From contig DIQC01000089.1 in the NCBI GenBank assembly GCA_002426495.1, positions 27,861 to 91,860 on the forward strand: a DNA stretch of 64,000 nt, given 5' to 3'. This DNA is from Thermacetogenium sp. UBA5472. Its GTDB lineage: Bacteria > Bacillota > DSM-12270 > Thermacetogeniales > Thermacetogeniaceae. A program made the position numbers and the translations under genes. This document shows, piece after piece, positions 23,373-32,415 of this stretch (positions are counted from its first letter, which is position 1; each line of letters opens with the position of its first letter). The notes under the pieces are model-generated. The model was not told the origin of the DNA, ran no database searches, and saw only the letters and a program-made list of their open reading frames with translations.

Positions 23373-24377
23373 TTATTTACTTAAAATATCCCGGAGAAGC
23401 TGGGAAATAATCTCATCAAGTTCGTCCTCGGTAAAATAGAGTCCTTCTTTTCCCTCTTCAGAAGTGTCTGCCGTCCTCCCTGCTTCTGTTAGGAATGACT
23501 TAAGCTTTTGGACTTTTCTGCCTGCTTCCTGACAACAAGCCTCTGTTTGTGTATTACCACCCAGATCCCATACCACATCATCAGGCAGGGGAGAAAGATC
23601 TTTGTAACAACAGGTTATATCAACTACCGCCACCTGTATCTCCGGGAAAAACAGCGCAACACGCTGCATGGGATCAATCCAGGAGTGAAAGGCTTCTACT
23701 CCATATCTACAGCTTAATGCCTCAATCAGAATCTCCTGCATCACTTTGGTTCCACTTTCTGGTGCTCCCTTGAGCAGATAGCGCTTTCTGCAGTGCTTTA
23801 ATAGATGATGAAGGAATTCCACCTCCCCCTGTACAGTCACACTCCCGGCAAAAAAGTGTTTAAGAACAGATTCCCTCTCCTGAAAGTCCTTGATCCATCC
23901 AGTAGCTTTGTTCATAACCCCCGCATCTGACGGGTCACCATAACCAGAACAACATGAGTTGTGGATTTCCCCGGCCGCATTTAATAATTGCCCAACTTTT
24001 TCATTTCCTAAAGCCCCGCAATCTTTCGTCTGAACACTGCCCCCGGGTAGTTCCACAGTTTTTACCTTCAGGGAGGGAAAGGAGCCCAGTTGGGCGCAGG
24101 GATGGTCTCTGCTGAGCACACCGAATCCCTTTACAGGAATGATCATTCCCTCCAAAACCATTGGATCCTCTGCACGATGAAAATAGTTTATATGTAAACT
24201 CCGGTCTTCTAATGCCAAGCCCAGCAGTCGAATAGCCAAACTCTGTCCGGAAATTGTGTTCCCTTGGAGCAGGTATAACCTCTTCAGTTCCTTAAAGCGC
24301 TCAGGCCAAAACGAAATGAAACCCTTGCTGGTCAGAGCACTTGCCAGATAATGTCGGTTCTTTTGTTTTATACCCAT
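23373..24377 (-). CDS. tandem P-loop-like protein with degenerate Walker A motifs
   Basis: About 334 aa made of two similar halves. Each half has a beta strand ending in a P-loop position followed by a segment of pattern hY(F/H)...DPM...(I/F)(I/F)P: half one YLLQGNTISGQS (about 39-49) then HRAEDPMVLEGMIIP; half two YLLKGAPESGTK (about 204-214) then HSWIDPMQRVALFFP. The layout resembles the two-P-loop ATPase family PRK06851 of spore formers (from memory). Both P-loops lack the GK(S/T) lysine: GQS in the first, GTK in the second. Likely non-hydrolytic. ATG at 24377 preferred because AGGTGG precedes it; GTG 24386 overlaps that site. Monocistronic. Confidence 0.55.
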   Translation of the reverse strand: MGIKQKNRHYLASALTSKGFISFWPERFKELKRLYLLQGNTISGQSLAIRLLGLALEDRSLHINYFHRAEDPMVLEGMIIPVKGFGVLSRDHPCAQLGSFPSLKVKTVELPGGSVQTKDCGALGNEKVGQLLNAAGEIHNSCCSGYGDPSDAGVMNKATGWIKDFQERESVLKHFFAGSVTVQGEVEFLHHLLKHCRKRYLLKGAPESGTKVMQEILIEALSCRYGVEAFHSWIDPMQRVALFFPEIQVAVVDITCCYKDLSPLPDDVVWDLGGNTQTEACCQEAGRKVQKLKSFLTEAGRTADTSEEGKEGLYFTEDELDEIISQLLRDILSK

Positions 24378-24467
24378 CCATCCCACCTGCTGAATTGAGC
24401 CAGGTAGCGCTCACCCCCTGTAGTATTTTTTACATATTATTAAACAAGGGGAAGAGGTGTGACAGAG

Positions 24468-24546
24468 TAGTGGTTAGTGGTTGGTGGTTGGTCGTTAGTG
24501 GTTTGTACTGAGATGTGAGAAGTGGGAGGTCGGAAGTGGGAATAAA
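24468..24546 (+). repeat. two families of 7-bp-phased degenerate repeats in tandem
   Basis: 24468-24502 reads TAGTGGT, TAGTGGT, TGGTGGT, TGGTCGT, TAGTGGT; 24512-24546 reads GATGTGA, GAAGTGG, GAGGTCG, GAAGTGG, GAATAAA. Both runs keep strict 7-bp phase with point variation. They occupy most of the 190-nt gap between two minus-strand genes. No promoter is evident. Confidence 0.65.
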
Positions 24547-24567
24547 GCTGACAAGTTTGTCGTTACA

Positions 24568-25818
24568 TTACTTGTGTACATTAAACTTTTTCTTTACACG
24601 GTTGATTAATTTCTTAAAGGGGCTTCCCATGACAAAGCCAACATTAGGACGATCTCCGAGTTCGGGAACTGGGATCTCTCCCAGGGGTTCTCCCGGTGCT
24701 TTATGCACCCTGGCCTGGCTGGTTTCTCCTGTTCCTCCGGCAAACTCCAATAGAAAAGAATCCCCTGCTAACCTGAGGATCCGAGAGAGCTCGTGGCGGG
24801 AATTAACAGATTTGCCATTCACACTCCGGATAACATCACCGGACTTTATGCCAGCCAAATGAGCAGGGGATCCCTTTAGAACATCCAAGACCATCACCCC
24901 TCCGGATGAGGGAGGAACAAAGCGCGGTCTCCCCTGCAGTTCCTGACGACGTCCCAGATAGATGACTAACTCATGGCCAAACGGGGAAAACAGGGCGGGA
25001 ATAATGGAGAACTGAGGATAGTGAGATGAAGCAACAGCAAGCCCCAGTAAAACAATGCTGTACCCTGCCAGGTGAGCGGCAGTGCGTTTTGTGCGTTCCC
25101 TGGGCAAGCAGGTAACCGCCAGTTCACCATAACCTAGTGCGGCCACAACAGGCAGAATCTGATACATGACATCCTGAATGGATGCTGTTTCCCAGGGACG
25201 AATCAGCGGCCACCACTCCGGCATTTTCAGCAATTCTCCGGGTACCTGGTCAGCACCTAAAAGGATCATCATCGCAGCCAGGGGTATCGGCCAAAACTTC
25301 TGTAGGTTAAAGGCACCCACCACACGCCCATCAGGATTGCGAACATAAACAGGAAGGGGATCCTGGTGCCCGCTCAATAATATTAAGATACTTTCCACCA
25401 GATGCAGCACAGCAACCAGGCCCATAAGGCCAGGGATATGAACCTGAGGATAACCAAAAATGATAGAGATTAAGGCCAGCACTCCGCCAGCATAGGAGAA
25501 ACATAAAAATCTTGGACTGAACAGCATCAGCACCAGAGCGATAATCCACAGCCAGGCCACACCTACCCCGTTGATGGTCACTCCAAAAAGGATCATCAGA
25601 AAGCTTCCTAGAAAGCCTCCAATGACCCCATAAACCAAAGCTATAAATGAAGCCCGAAAAGAAGAATCCTTGAGCCCATATAAGGACTCCTTGGTTTTCA
25701 GCATACGGCGGTACTGCAGCCATACCAGAACCACTACAAGCCAGAATAAAGGTGACATCAGCAGTTGCAGAATAGTAAAGGCAGAATGGTAAAGAACCAG
25801 AGTCCAGGAAAAATCCAT
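24568..25818 (-). CDS. MinJ/YvjD-like polytopic membrane protein with PDZ domain
   Basis: 416 aa: an N-terminal membrane region of about eight hydrophobic segments (12-290) followed by a C-terminal PDZ domain (about 305-380: GGVMVLDVLKGSPAHLAGIKSGDVIRSVNG, quoted in part). Architecture and position next to a CtpB-type protease and ftsEX match Bacillus minJ (yvjD), a topological determinant linking DivIVA to MinD at the division site. Orthology is inferred from architecture and synteny. The start is ATG with GGGGGG upstream; the gene follows the protease by 11 nt. Confidence 0.75.
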   Translation of the reverse strand: MDFSWTLVLYHSAFTILQLLMSPLFWLVVVLVWLQYRRMLKTKESLYGLKDSSFRASFIALVYGVIGGFLGSFLMILFGVTINGVGVAWLWIIALVLMLFSPRFLCFSYAGGVLALISIIFGYPQVHIPGLMGLVAVLHLVESILILLSGHQDPLPVYVRNPDGRVVGAFNLQKFWPIPLAAMMILLGADQVPGELLKMPEWWPLIRPWETASIQDVMYQILPVVAALGYGELAVTCLPRERTKRTAAHLAGYSIVLLGLAVASSHYPQFSIIPALFSPFGHELVIYLGRRQELQGRPRFVPPSSGGVMVLDVLKGSPAHLAGIKSGDVIRSVNGKSVNSRHELSRILRLAGDSFLLEFAGGTGETSQARVHKAPGEPLGEIPVPELGDRPNVGFVMGSPFKKLINRVKKKFNVHK

Positions 25819-25829
25819 CTGCTACCCCC

Positions 25830-27002
25830 CTACGCCGCCTTTTCGCTCTTCAACTGCTCCTCAAGTACTTCTACAGCCTTTTCCAACTGAACATCTTCCT
25901 CTATATCCTTTGGCTGCTCAACAACGACATCCGGCTCGATCCCCTTGGCATGAATATCATGCCCATCAGGTGTCAAATACTTGTTGGTGGTCAGCTTGAC
26001 CCCCTCTTGATCACCCAGGTTAAAAACAGTCTGTACCAGACCCTTGCCAAATGTACGTGCACCTACCAGTACCCCACTTTCAGAGTCTTTGATAGCACCG
26101 GCAACAATTTCCGAAGCGCTGGCACTCCCCCCATCTATGAGCACCACAAGGGGCCCCGTTACCTCTCGACCGCTGCGGGTAGCATATAAGACATCCTCTG
26201 TTCCTCCACTCTGGACAATTCGAACAACAGGACCATCCTTTAAAAAATACCCCGCTACTTCTACAGCCGCCTGCAGATCACCCCCGGGGTTCCCCCGCAG
26301 GTCAAGTATCAACCCACGATATTGAGCCTCTTCCAATTTTGTCAGTTCCTCATGTAGTTGGGTATTTGTATTGACACGGTTGAAATGCATCACACGCAAG
26401 TACCCTACATCCGGATAATCCTCAAGCATTCTTCCGCTTACAGAAGGAACAATAATTTGTTCTCTGACCAACTGCACAGTAAAGGTTCGATTCTCCTCCG
26501 GACGCATGATCTCCAGGGAAACGGTGGTACCCGGCTCTCCTCGAAGAATAGCTGCAGCTTCAACAGTGGTCATATCTGTCGTTTCTTCATCTTCAATCTT
26601 AGTGATCAGATCCCCGCTTCGGATACCCTCCTGAGCAGCCGGTGTTCCAGGCAAAGGAGAAACAACAACAATTTGATTGTCCTGGTTCATATCGATTTCT
26701 ACACCTATTCCGCCAAAAGTCCCTTCTATCTGCAGATTTAACTCCTTAAAGGCTTCCCTGTCCAAATAAACTGAATATGGATCATCCAAGGCTTCCACCA
26801 TCCCCTCAACCGCACCATTTACCAATTTAGCTGTGCTGACATCTTCGATGTATTGACTTTTAATAAGAAAGAAAGTACTGACAAGTTTACTTACATTATT
26901 TTTGTGGGCCCAATAAAAAAACCCACCGAGCACACCGACAATTAATAGGACAATTAATACAACAGCAGTAATACGCAAACCGCGGGTCTTCAGCCTGTCC
27001 AC
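25830..27002 (-). CDS. S41-family carboxy-terminal processing protease (CtpA/CtpB)
   Basis: Membrane-anchored PDZ protease. A transmembrane segment at about 10-30, an N-terminal helical domain, PDZ (LPGTPAAQEGIRSGDLITKI, about 118-137) and the catalytic Ser in DGGSASASEIVAGA with Lys in FGKGLVQ about 25 residues later. In Bacillus CtpB cleaves SpoIVFA during sporulation. The start is unusual: the nominal GTG (27002) is inside the Shine-Dalgarno AGGAGGTG, and the first codon at good spacing (8 nt) is a CTG at 26993. Identity is secure, the start is not. Confidence 0.93.
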   Translation of the reverse strand: MDRLKTRGLRITAVVLIVLLIVGVLGGFFYWAHKNNVSKLVSTFFLIKSQYIEDVSTAKLVNGAVEGMVEALDDPYSVYLDREAFKELNLQIEGTFGGIGVEIDMNQDNQIVVVSPLPGTPAAQEGIRSGDLITKIEDEETTDMTTVEAAAILRGEPGTTVSLEIMRPEENRTFTVQLVREQIIVPSVSGRMLEDYPDVGYLRVMHFNRVNTNTQLHEELTKLEEAQYRGLILDLRGNPGGDLQAAVEVAGYFLKDGPVVRIVQSGGTEDVLYATRSGREVTGPLVVLIDGGSASASEIVAGAIKDSESGVLVGARTFGKGLVQTVFNLGDQEGVKLTTNKYLTPDGHDIHAKGIEPDVVVEQPKDIEEDVQLEKAVEVLEEQLKSEKAA

Positions 27003-27179
27003 CTCCTGAATATATGCCTAGCCATCTTCCCCGTTTAACCACTTTATGTATAATATTACACTTTTATCATTTTTAACAGCCCTGCTCCTTCTTTTTATCC
27101 TTACATAAATATACAGCAGAAGAAATTGATTTATGACCACACAATAGATTATACACTATTATTTTAAACTTAAACCCCC

Positions 27180-27208
27180 TTGATGTATCTTTAAACTTAT
27201 GAGATAAT
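27180..27208 (+). promoter_or_regulatory. promoter of the orphan structured RNA
   Basis: -35 TTGATG (27180-27185), exactly 17-nt spacer, -10 GATAAT (27203-27208) with an extended TGA just upstream. Predicted start about 27215. It points away from the protease gene. The rest of 27003-27180 is AT-rich leader of the minus-strand protease operon with a possible TATAAT (27153-27148). Confidence 0.6.
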
Positions 27209-27214
27209 ACAATT

Positions 27215-27372
27215 AATTAAATAGTTTTTCTCCGAGTCCACGAGCCTGTTGTTTTTAACTATGGCTGGCGGACCGTTAGGGTACATTTGGAAACGAGTGT
27301 GCCTCCCATTGCGGAAAGGAGAAGCGTACGATAATTAACCGATCGCTTATTCTTTTCTGCGATCGGTTTTAT
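27215..27372 (+). ncRNA. candidate structured non-coding RNA, class not recognised
   Basis: About 158 nt between a good promoter and a strong terminator, with no plus-strand gene downstream. Predicted fold: closing stem TTCTCC (27228-27233) with GGAGAA (27318-27323); hairpin 1 GTCC/AGCC (27236-27246) with GGCT/GGAC (27263-27273); hairpin 2 GGGTACATT (27279-27287) with AGTGTGCCT (27296-27304), two to three wobble pairs. Together a three-way junction. The terminator is AACCGATCGC (27337-27346) with GCGATCGGTT (27359-27368) then T. It does not match riboswitch, 6S, SRP or tmRNA consensus that I know. Confidence 0.55.
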
Positions 27373-27420
27373 GTTTCTAATTATGTTTCTATTGAAGATC
27401 GGCATCAGTACCATATATTT

Positions 27421-27461
27421 GCTGTGGGGAAAGCATCACACACCCCACAGCATATTTTTTT
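27421..27461 (+). terminator. strong hairpin with T-run, second terminator-like element
   Basis: GCTGTGGGG (27421-27429) pairs with CCCCACAGC (27443-27451), followed by ATATTTTTTTT on the plus strand. It may be a back-up terminator for the orphan RNA; on the minus strand it has no T-run. Confidence 0.5.
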
Positions 27462-27488
27462 GAGGTATGTGAGGGGTAAAATAAAAGG

Positions 27489-27516
27489 ATGCAACAGGAA
27501 CCATCCCGTTGCACCC
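27489..27516 (-). repeat. dispersed hairpin repeat, copy G
   Basis: Stem TGCAAC/GTTGCA around a GGGATGGTTCC core (minus strand). It lies 15-43 nt beyond the stop of the M23 peptidase gene. Same core pattern as copies A-F with a different outer stem. Confidence 0.55.
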
Positions 27517-27531
27517 GCCGCTTCTCATTAT

Positions 27532-28713
27532 CTAGAGGTAACCTAGAGGATTAGTGGGGTTCCCGTTAATGCGAACTCCAAAATGAAGGTGCGGACCTGT
27601 ACTACTACCTGCACCAGGTGTACCGGGAATACCGCCAACCTTACCTATGATTTGTCCTTGGCTCACAACATCGCCTCTTCTAACTGCCATACTAGACATG
27701 TGAGCATATAATGTCGTAATCCCCCCACCGTGGTCAATTATCACTGTATTGCCATAGCCGCTTCGCAGACTGACATCGATAACTGTACCTCCATCCGCAG
27801 CCCGTATAGGAGAACCATAAGAGGCACCAATGTCGATTCCATCATGGAGCTTATTTACATGATAGACAGGATGCCATCGCATTCCATAATTAGATGTGAT
27901 CGGTCCTGCTGCCGGCCAGCTGAAACGACCATTTCCCCGGGATGGCATTGAATTCGATGAACCCGTAGAACCCGATGAATTACTTGACTGATACTGCTGA
28001 ATGAACTGTGTTATCTGCTGGGATGTCGCTTCCAATTCATCAATAGCTCGCTGACAAGCGGCTTGGTCAGACTGCAGCCTCTCCAATGTATCTTGCCTGT
28101 CCTGTTTACGTGATGCCAGATAGGTCTGCTTAGCCTCTGTTGTTTTTTGTAGAACACCAACCTCTTCCCTTTTCTCCTCCAGTTCACGCTTCAGACGGGA
28201 AACGATGTCCCTCTCCTCAGTCAGTTCCTTGACCATCTTTGTATCCTGATCTGTTATTTTTTTTAATAGATCGAAGCGCATCAGAAAATCACTCATACTG
28301 GTGCTGTCCAGCAGTACTTCGAGATAGGAAATATTACCCTGCATATAGATGTTTCTTAACCGCTGATGGTAAGCATCTGTCCGCTCCTGTAGTGCTTCCT
28401 CTTTCTCCTGCAGCTGCGGTTCGAGCTCGTCTATTGACACTTGTAGTGCAGACAGCTCTCTATCGATCCGCTCCAAATCGGTAGATGTTTTAAAGATATC
28501 CTGGTCGATCTCGTCTAATTGATCCACAATATCTTTTTGTTGTTCTTGATTCTTATTCAACTGCTCTCTACGTTCTTCAATCTGGCTGTTAACCTTGGAC
28601 AGTTCATCTTTCTTCTCCCCTAGATCTGATGCCTGAGCAGGTGCCATCTGACTGAAGATCAGCACGATTCCTAACATGGTACTTACAACAATTTGAGTAA
28701 CTCTTTTTTTCAT
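27532..28713 (-). CDS. EnvC-like M23 peptidoglycan hydrolase or hydrolase activator
   Basis: Secreted protein of 393 aa: signal peptide (MKKRVTQIVV... cleavage after AQA near residue 28), a long coiled coil (30-240), a Ser/Gly linker (245-262), then a C-terminal LytM/M23 domain (270-393). Zinc ligands typical of active enzymes are present: HDGIDIG and HLHFG, so it may cut peptidoglycan itself, unlike E. coli EnvC. Position next to ftsX supports control by FtsEX, as for EnvC and CwlO/PcsB-type proteins. Confidence 0.9.
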   Translation of the reverse strand: MKKRVTQIVVSTMLGIVLIFSQMAPAQASDLGEKKDELSKVNSQIEERREQLNKNQEQQKDIVDQLDEIDQDIFKTSTDLERIDRELSALQVSIDELEPQLQEKEEALQERTDAYHQRLRNIYMQGNISYLEVLLDSTSMSDFLMRFDLLKKITDQDTKMVKELTEERDIVSRLKRELEEKREEVGVLQKTTEAKQTYLASRKQDRQDTLERLQSDQAACQRAIDELEATSQQITQFIQQYQSSNSSGSTGSSNSMPSRGNGRFSWPAAGPITSNYGMRWHPVYHVNKLHDGIDIGASYGSPIRAADGGTVIDVSLRSGYGNTVIIDHGGGITTLYAHMSSMAVRRGDVVSQGQIIGKVGGIPGTPGAGSSTGPHLHFGVRINGNPTNPLGYL

Positions 28714-28839
28714 TCTCTCCTCCCTCTTTTTTTACGCAATGCTTTAACCATTAACAAAATATCTAAAACAGAGACCAGTTGTCAGAAACTGCAGGAATCA
28801 CCCTTCACAGCAACTGAAACAACCCCTGAGATCGTCAAA

Positions 28840-28860
28840 ACAATCAACGACCAACCACTA
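28840..28860 (-). repeat. 7-bp-phased repeat starting at the ftsX stop codon
   Basis: On the minus strand TAGTGGT-TGGTCGT-TGATTGT; the first TAG is the ftsX stop. Same family as at 11857, 24468 and 61212. Confidence 0.55.
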
Positions 28861-29742
28861 AACCCGCAGATATTTCCGCACAGAAATACTGCTACCAATC
28901 GCACCTAAAAGAACTCCAAGTCCCAGCAAAATACCATATATTATCAACATATCACTGCTATCTGTTACCAGAGGCAGGAATGTGATTGCTTGCTGAAGTT
29001 TCATGGTCAGTGTTCCGTATGATAAATAAAGAACACCCACAGCCAGCAGAGCACCTACGAACCCGAGAATAACTCCCTCCAGAAGAAATGGCCAGCGCAC
29101 AAACCAATCTGTGGCTCCTACATATTTCATAATATTGATCTCTTTGCGCCTGGCATAGAATGTCAGCCGAGTTGTGGTAGCGATTAGGAAAATAGCGCTA
29201 ACTGCCAAAAGCACTATTACAATCAGTCCAATAATGCGCACCCATTCGGTCAGGGCGAAAAGTTTTTCTACCACACCCTGCTCATAGCGCACATTATCTA
29301 CTCCGGGAAGTCTTTCGATCTCAGCAGCTGCAGCCCCCACTTCACGGGGATCTCCGGTTTTGATTTTATAGGCATTAGGAAGAGGGTTTTCCTCGCTTAA
29401 GCTGCCCAGATCGGAGCCTTTACCCATCCACCCCTCCAACAATTCCAGGCCTTCATCCGGAGAGACGAAAACTACCTCTTTAACACCTGATATCCTATTA
29501 AAACTAGGCTCCATAGAATGGGCTTCATTTTCCGATATGTCATCCTCTAAATAGACCATAATTTCGACATTTGATTCTACTGTATTCGCAATTTGATCGA
29601 TATTAATCATCAGGAGCATTCCGATGCCCAAAACGAACAGCGAGATAGCTGTAGTCCCTGCTGCCGCAAAATTCAGCAGGCTATTACGTTTCAGGGAACG
29701 AAAGACCTCCTGAAAAATATAATTAATTTTTCTAAGTGGCAT
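28858..29742 (-). CDS. ftsX: cell division ABC transporter permease FtsX
   Basis: Membrane subunit of FtsEX, which couples ATP hydrolysis by FtsE to activation of cell-wall hydrolases. One TM segment near 25-45, a large extracytoplasmic domain (50-165) and three further TM segments (about 170-290) fit FtsX. The start is set at ATG 29742 ([10 protein letters not shown], 294 aa) because GGGGTG lies 9 nt upstream; the frame extends to 29769 without a Shine-Dalgarno. Overlaps the end of ftsE by 11 nt. Its TAG stop is the first unit of a heptamer repeat. Confidence 0.94.
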   Translation of the reverse strand: MPLRKINYIFQEVFRSLKRNSLLNFAAAGTTAISLFVLGIGMLLMINIDQIANTVESNVEIMVYLEDDISENEAHSMEPSFNRISGVKEVVFVSPDEGLELLEGWMGKGSDLGSLSEENPLPNAYKIKTGDPREVGAAAAEIERLPGVDNVRYEQGVVEKLFALTEWVRIIGLIVIVLLAVSAIFLIATTTRLTFYARRKEINIMKYVGATDWFVRWPFLLEGVILGFVGALLAVGVLYLSYGTLTMKLQQAITFLPLVTDSSDMLIIYGILLGLGVLLGAIGSSISVRKYLRV

Positions 29743-30418
29743 TGGCGTATACACCCCGTTGCTCATCACGCACGACTTGCCCGCAGTTCATAGCAATAAC
29801 CCGCTGGCGCATGACATCGACTATTTCTTTAGCATGTGTTGCAATGATCACTGTAGTCCCTTGTTCGTTAATATCTCGAAAGCAATCCATTATCCCCCAG
29901 GATGTATCAATATCCAAATTGCCGGTAGGTTCATCTGCAATAATTATTGAAGGCTTATTGACCAGTGCTCGGGCGATGGCTGTCCGCTGCTGTTCGCCAC
30001 CGGAAAGCTGCGTTGGGTAGTCGTCCAACCGTTTCTCCAGGCCAACCAGTTTAGCAACTTCTGGCACCCTAGCCGTGATCTCTGACCTGCCTGCACCCAC
30101 CACTTTCATCGCAAAAGCCACATTTTCGAAAACTGTGCGATCGCTCAGCAGTCGGAAATCCTGAAAAACCATACCTATCTGACGGCGCAAATAAGGCACA
30201 TCTCGTGATCTCATCCTGATCACACTGCGTCCGTCGATATAGATCTGTCCTTTAGTAGGCAATTCCTCTCTAAAAATCAGCTTGATCAGCGTTGATTTTC
30301 CTGCTCCACTTGGTCCTACGATAAAGACAAATTCTCCTGTTTCGATCTGCAAAGATACCCCCCGGAGTGCATTAACTCCATTGGGGTAAACTTTCGATAC
30401 ATTGAAAAAGCTGATCAC
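29732..30418 (-). CDS. ftsE: cell division ATP-binding protein FtsE
   Basis: ABC ATPase of FtsEX, 228 aa. Walker [10 protein letters not shown] (about 35-43), Q-loop MVFQDFRLL, signature [15 protein letters not shown] and Walker [13 protein letters not shown] are intact. GTG start with GAGGTGG 5 nt upstream. A terminator upstream isolates it from the transketolase genes, so the ftsE-ftsX-M23 set probably starts from a promoter in 30419-30455. Confidence 0.96.
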   Translation of the reverse strand: MISFFNVSKVYPNGVNALRGVSLQIETGEFVFIVGPSGAGKSTLIKLIFREELPTKGQIYIDGRSVIRMRSRDVPYLRRQIGMVFQDFRLLSDRTVFENVAFAMKVVGAGRSEITARVPEVAKLVGLEKRLDDYPTQLSGGEQQRTAIARALVNKPSIIIADEPTGNLDIDTSWGIMDCFRDINEQGTTVIIATHAKEIVDVMRQRVIAMNCGQVVRDEQRGVYANAT

Positions 30419-30456
30419 AATACCACCTCAAACTGAAATATTCGTAATATTACCCA

Positions 30457-30493
30457 AAAAGAAAACAACTTCCCCCTTATGGAAGTTGTTTTC
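30457..30493 (-). terminator. terminator of the transketolase operon
   Basis: A perfect 13-bp stem GAAAACAACTTCC/GGAAGTTGTTTTC with a 7-nt loop; on the minus strand the TTTTC arm runs into TTTTTGGG. Symmetric enough to act on either strand. Confidence 0.8.
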
Positions 30494-30582
30494 GACATTA
30501 ATGATAAATTTCCTCTTTAATAATTACATAATATTATTACCTTCTCTGTTTTTAAATGGATTTTTATAGTTTTTTATGGTTT

Positions 30583-31527
30583 TTATGTCTGGGAACGCTC
30601 TATTACGCGACCCACAGCAGCGACAATATTTTTTGCTGTCAGCCCGCAGACTTCCAGAAGCTGCTCAGGGGTACCCGACTCCCCAAAACGATCCATGACC
30701 CCTACCCTCTCCAAGGGAACCGGATAGTTCTCACAGAGAACTTCGGCAACCGCACTCCCTAACCCACCGTAAATGGAGTGCTCCTCTGCAGTGACCACAG
30801 CTCTTGTTTTCCGTGCCATTTGTATAATTGTCTCCTCATCTAGAGGCTTAATAGTAGAGACATTGACAACAGCAATTTCAATTCCCTCTGCGGCAAGCAA
30901 TGACGCCGCTTCCAATGCCCTGGAAACCATGATCCCAGCAGAAAAAATCACAGCATCGCTTCCATGGCGCAAGGGCACCGCCTTGCCAATTTTAAACTGA
31001 TAATCCTGATCCAGTATTTCGGGAAATGCAGGCCGCCCTAACCTAATGTAGACTGGGCCCTTCATCTTAACAGCGGCAGTTACTGCTTGGGCCGTTTCCA
31101 CAGCATCTGCAGGAACTATAACCGTCATATTGGGGAGTGTCCGCATTAAAGAAATATCTTCAATTGTTTGATGGCTAGCCCCATCCTCTCCCACACTAAC
31201 CCCGGCATGGGTAGCGATAATCTTTACATTTAAACCCGGATAAGCGATAGCATTGCGCACCTGGTCATAAGCCCGTCCGGTGGCAAAAACCGCAAAAGTA
31301 CTGGCACAGGGAATCTTACCCGCCAGAGCAAACCCAGCAGCTGTACCCATCATATTCTGTTCCGCAATACCCATATCAAAAAAACGCTCTGGATAGCATT
31401 TTGCAAACTCATTGGTTTTTGTGGATGGTGACAGATCCGCATCCAGCACAACCAGTTCTGGGCAGCTTGCTCCTAACTCAGCTAAAACCCTTCCATATGC
31501 CTCACGTGGAGAGCTCTTCTTCTGCAT
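30583..31527 (-). CDS. transketolase, C-terminal (pyrimidine plus C) subunit
   Basis: Second half of a split transketolase, 314 aa: pyrimidine-binding domain with the cofactor-activating glutamate in FFDMGIAEQNMMG (about 50-62), then the C-terminal transketolase domain. With the N-terminal subunit it would transfer two-carbon ketol units in the pentose phosphate pathway using thiamine diphosphate. Follows the N-terminal subunit gene by 36 nt. A related split form serves as DXP synthase-like enzymes, but the sequence is transketolase-like. Confidence 0.92.
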   Translation of the reverse strand: MQKKSSPREAYGRVLAELGASCPELVVLDADLSPSTKTNEFAKCYPERFFDMGIAEQNMMGTAAGFALAGKIPCASTFAVFATGRAYDQVRNAIAYPGLNVKIIATHAGVSVGEDGASHQTIEDISLMRTLPNMTVIVPADAVETAQAVTAAVKMKGPVYIRLGRPAFPEILDQDYQFKIGKAVPLRHGSDAVIFSAGIMVSRALEAASLLAAEGIEIAVVNVSTIKPLDEETIIQMARKTRAVVTAEEHSIYGGLGSAVAEVLCENYPVPLERVGVMDRFGESGTPEQLLEVCGLTAKNIVAAVGRVIERSQT

Positions 31528-31563
31528 GATTACTTCTTCCCCCTTTTGACTTTCGGCTCCATA

Positions 31564-32406
31564 TCAAACATCTATAATACCAATTTCGTCCAGTGCTTGT
31601 GCGGCTTGTTTTGCATCTGGTGCATTGCCATGCCAGCCAGCTACGTCTTCCATAAAAGAAACCCCTTTTCCTTTGACAGTTTTAGCAATGATCATTGCTG
31701 GCTGGCTTTTAACTCCTGCAGCCCAGTTAAAGGCATCAATCAGTTCAGGAATGTCATGGCCATCCACCTGACGCACAGCCCAGCCAAAAGCCTGCCACTT
31801 TTCAGGGAAAGGTAGAGGAGACATTACCTCATCGATAGCGCCATCGATCTGCAGGCCATTATAGTCAAGAACCGCAGTGAGATTATCTGACTTATAGTGG
31901 GCAGCGGCCATAGCTGCTTCCCAGACCTGGCCCTCCTCACATTCGCCATCCCCCAAAAGGACATAAACACGGTAATCCCGTTGGTCCAGCTTAGCTGCCA
32001 GTGCAGTTCCCAACCCCATCGATAATCCCTGCCCCAGGGATCCTGTCGAGGCCTCTACCCCGGGCAATTGTCCTTTGGCCGGATGTCCCTGCAGTCTCGT
32101 CCCCAACTTCCTCAGAGTCAACAACTCCTCCCTGGGAAAGAAACCCCGCTCTGCCAGTGCTGCATAAAGAAGTGGGGCAGCATGTCCTTTGCTTAAAATA
32201 AATCTGTCCCGTTCGGACCATTCAGGATCTTCAGGCTGCAAACGCAGCACATGAAAAAATAATGCCGTCACTATCTCCACACTGGAAAGGCTGCCACCCG
32301 GATGGCCTGATCCCGCTTCGGTCAGCATCTCGATAATATCTCTTCTGATAAGCTGTGCCTTTGCCTCCAAATCCCTGATCTCCTGTTTGTCAGCTTCTGC
32401 CATCAT
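31564..32406 (-). CDS. transketolase, N-terminal (TPP-binding) subunit
   Basis: First half of a split transketolase, 280 aa. The SGHPGGSLSS motif (about 33-42), the ILSKGHAAPLLY segment and the thiamine-diphosphate motif GDGECEEGQVWEA (GDG...N form, ending near NLTAVLDYNG) are clear. A second in-frame ATG follows the first directly. Only 9 nt separate it from yitT upstream. Confidence 0.93.
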   Translation of the reverse strand: MMAEADKQEIRDLEAKAQLIRRDIIEMLTEAGSGHPGGSLSSVEIVTALFFHVLRLQPEDPEWSERDRFILSKGHAAPLLYAALAERGFFPREELLTLRKLGTRLQGHPAKGQLPGVEASTGSLGQGLSMGLGTALAAKLDQRDYRVYVLLGDGECEEGQVWEAAMAAAHYKSDNLTAVLDYNGLQIDGAIDEVMSPLPFPEKWQAFGWAVRQVDGHDIPELIDAFNWAAGVKSQPAMIIAKTVKGKGVSFMEDVAGWHGNAPDAKQAAQALDEIGIIDV

Positions 32407-32415
32407 ATTACCTCC

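Noticed and set aside
24468..24546. Possible CRISPR-like array
   Set aside because: The units are contiguous degenerate 7-mers without spacers; no cas genes in the window.
27215..27372. 6S RNA, SRP RNA or a known riboswitch
   Set aside because: It lacks the long hairpin with central bubble of 6S, the GGAAG-type SRP loop and the conserved cores of riboswitches I can recall; left unclassified.
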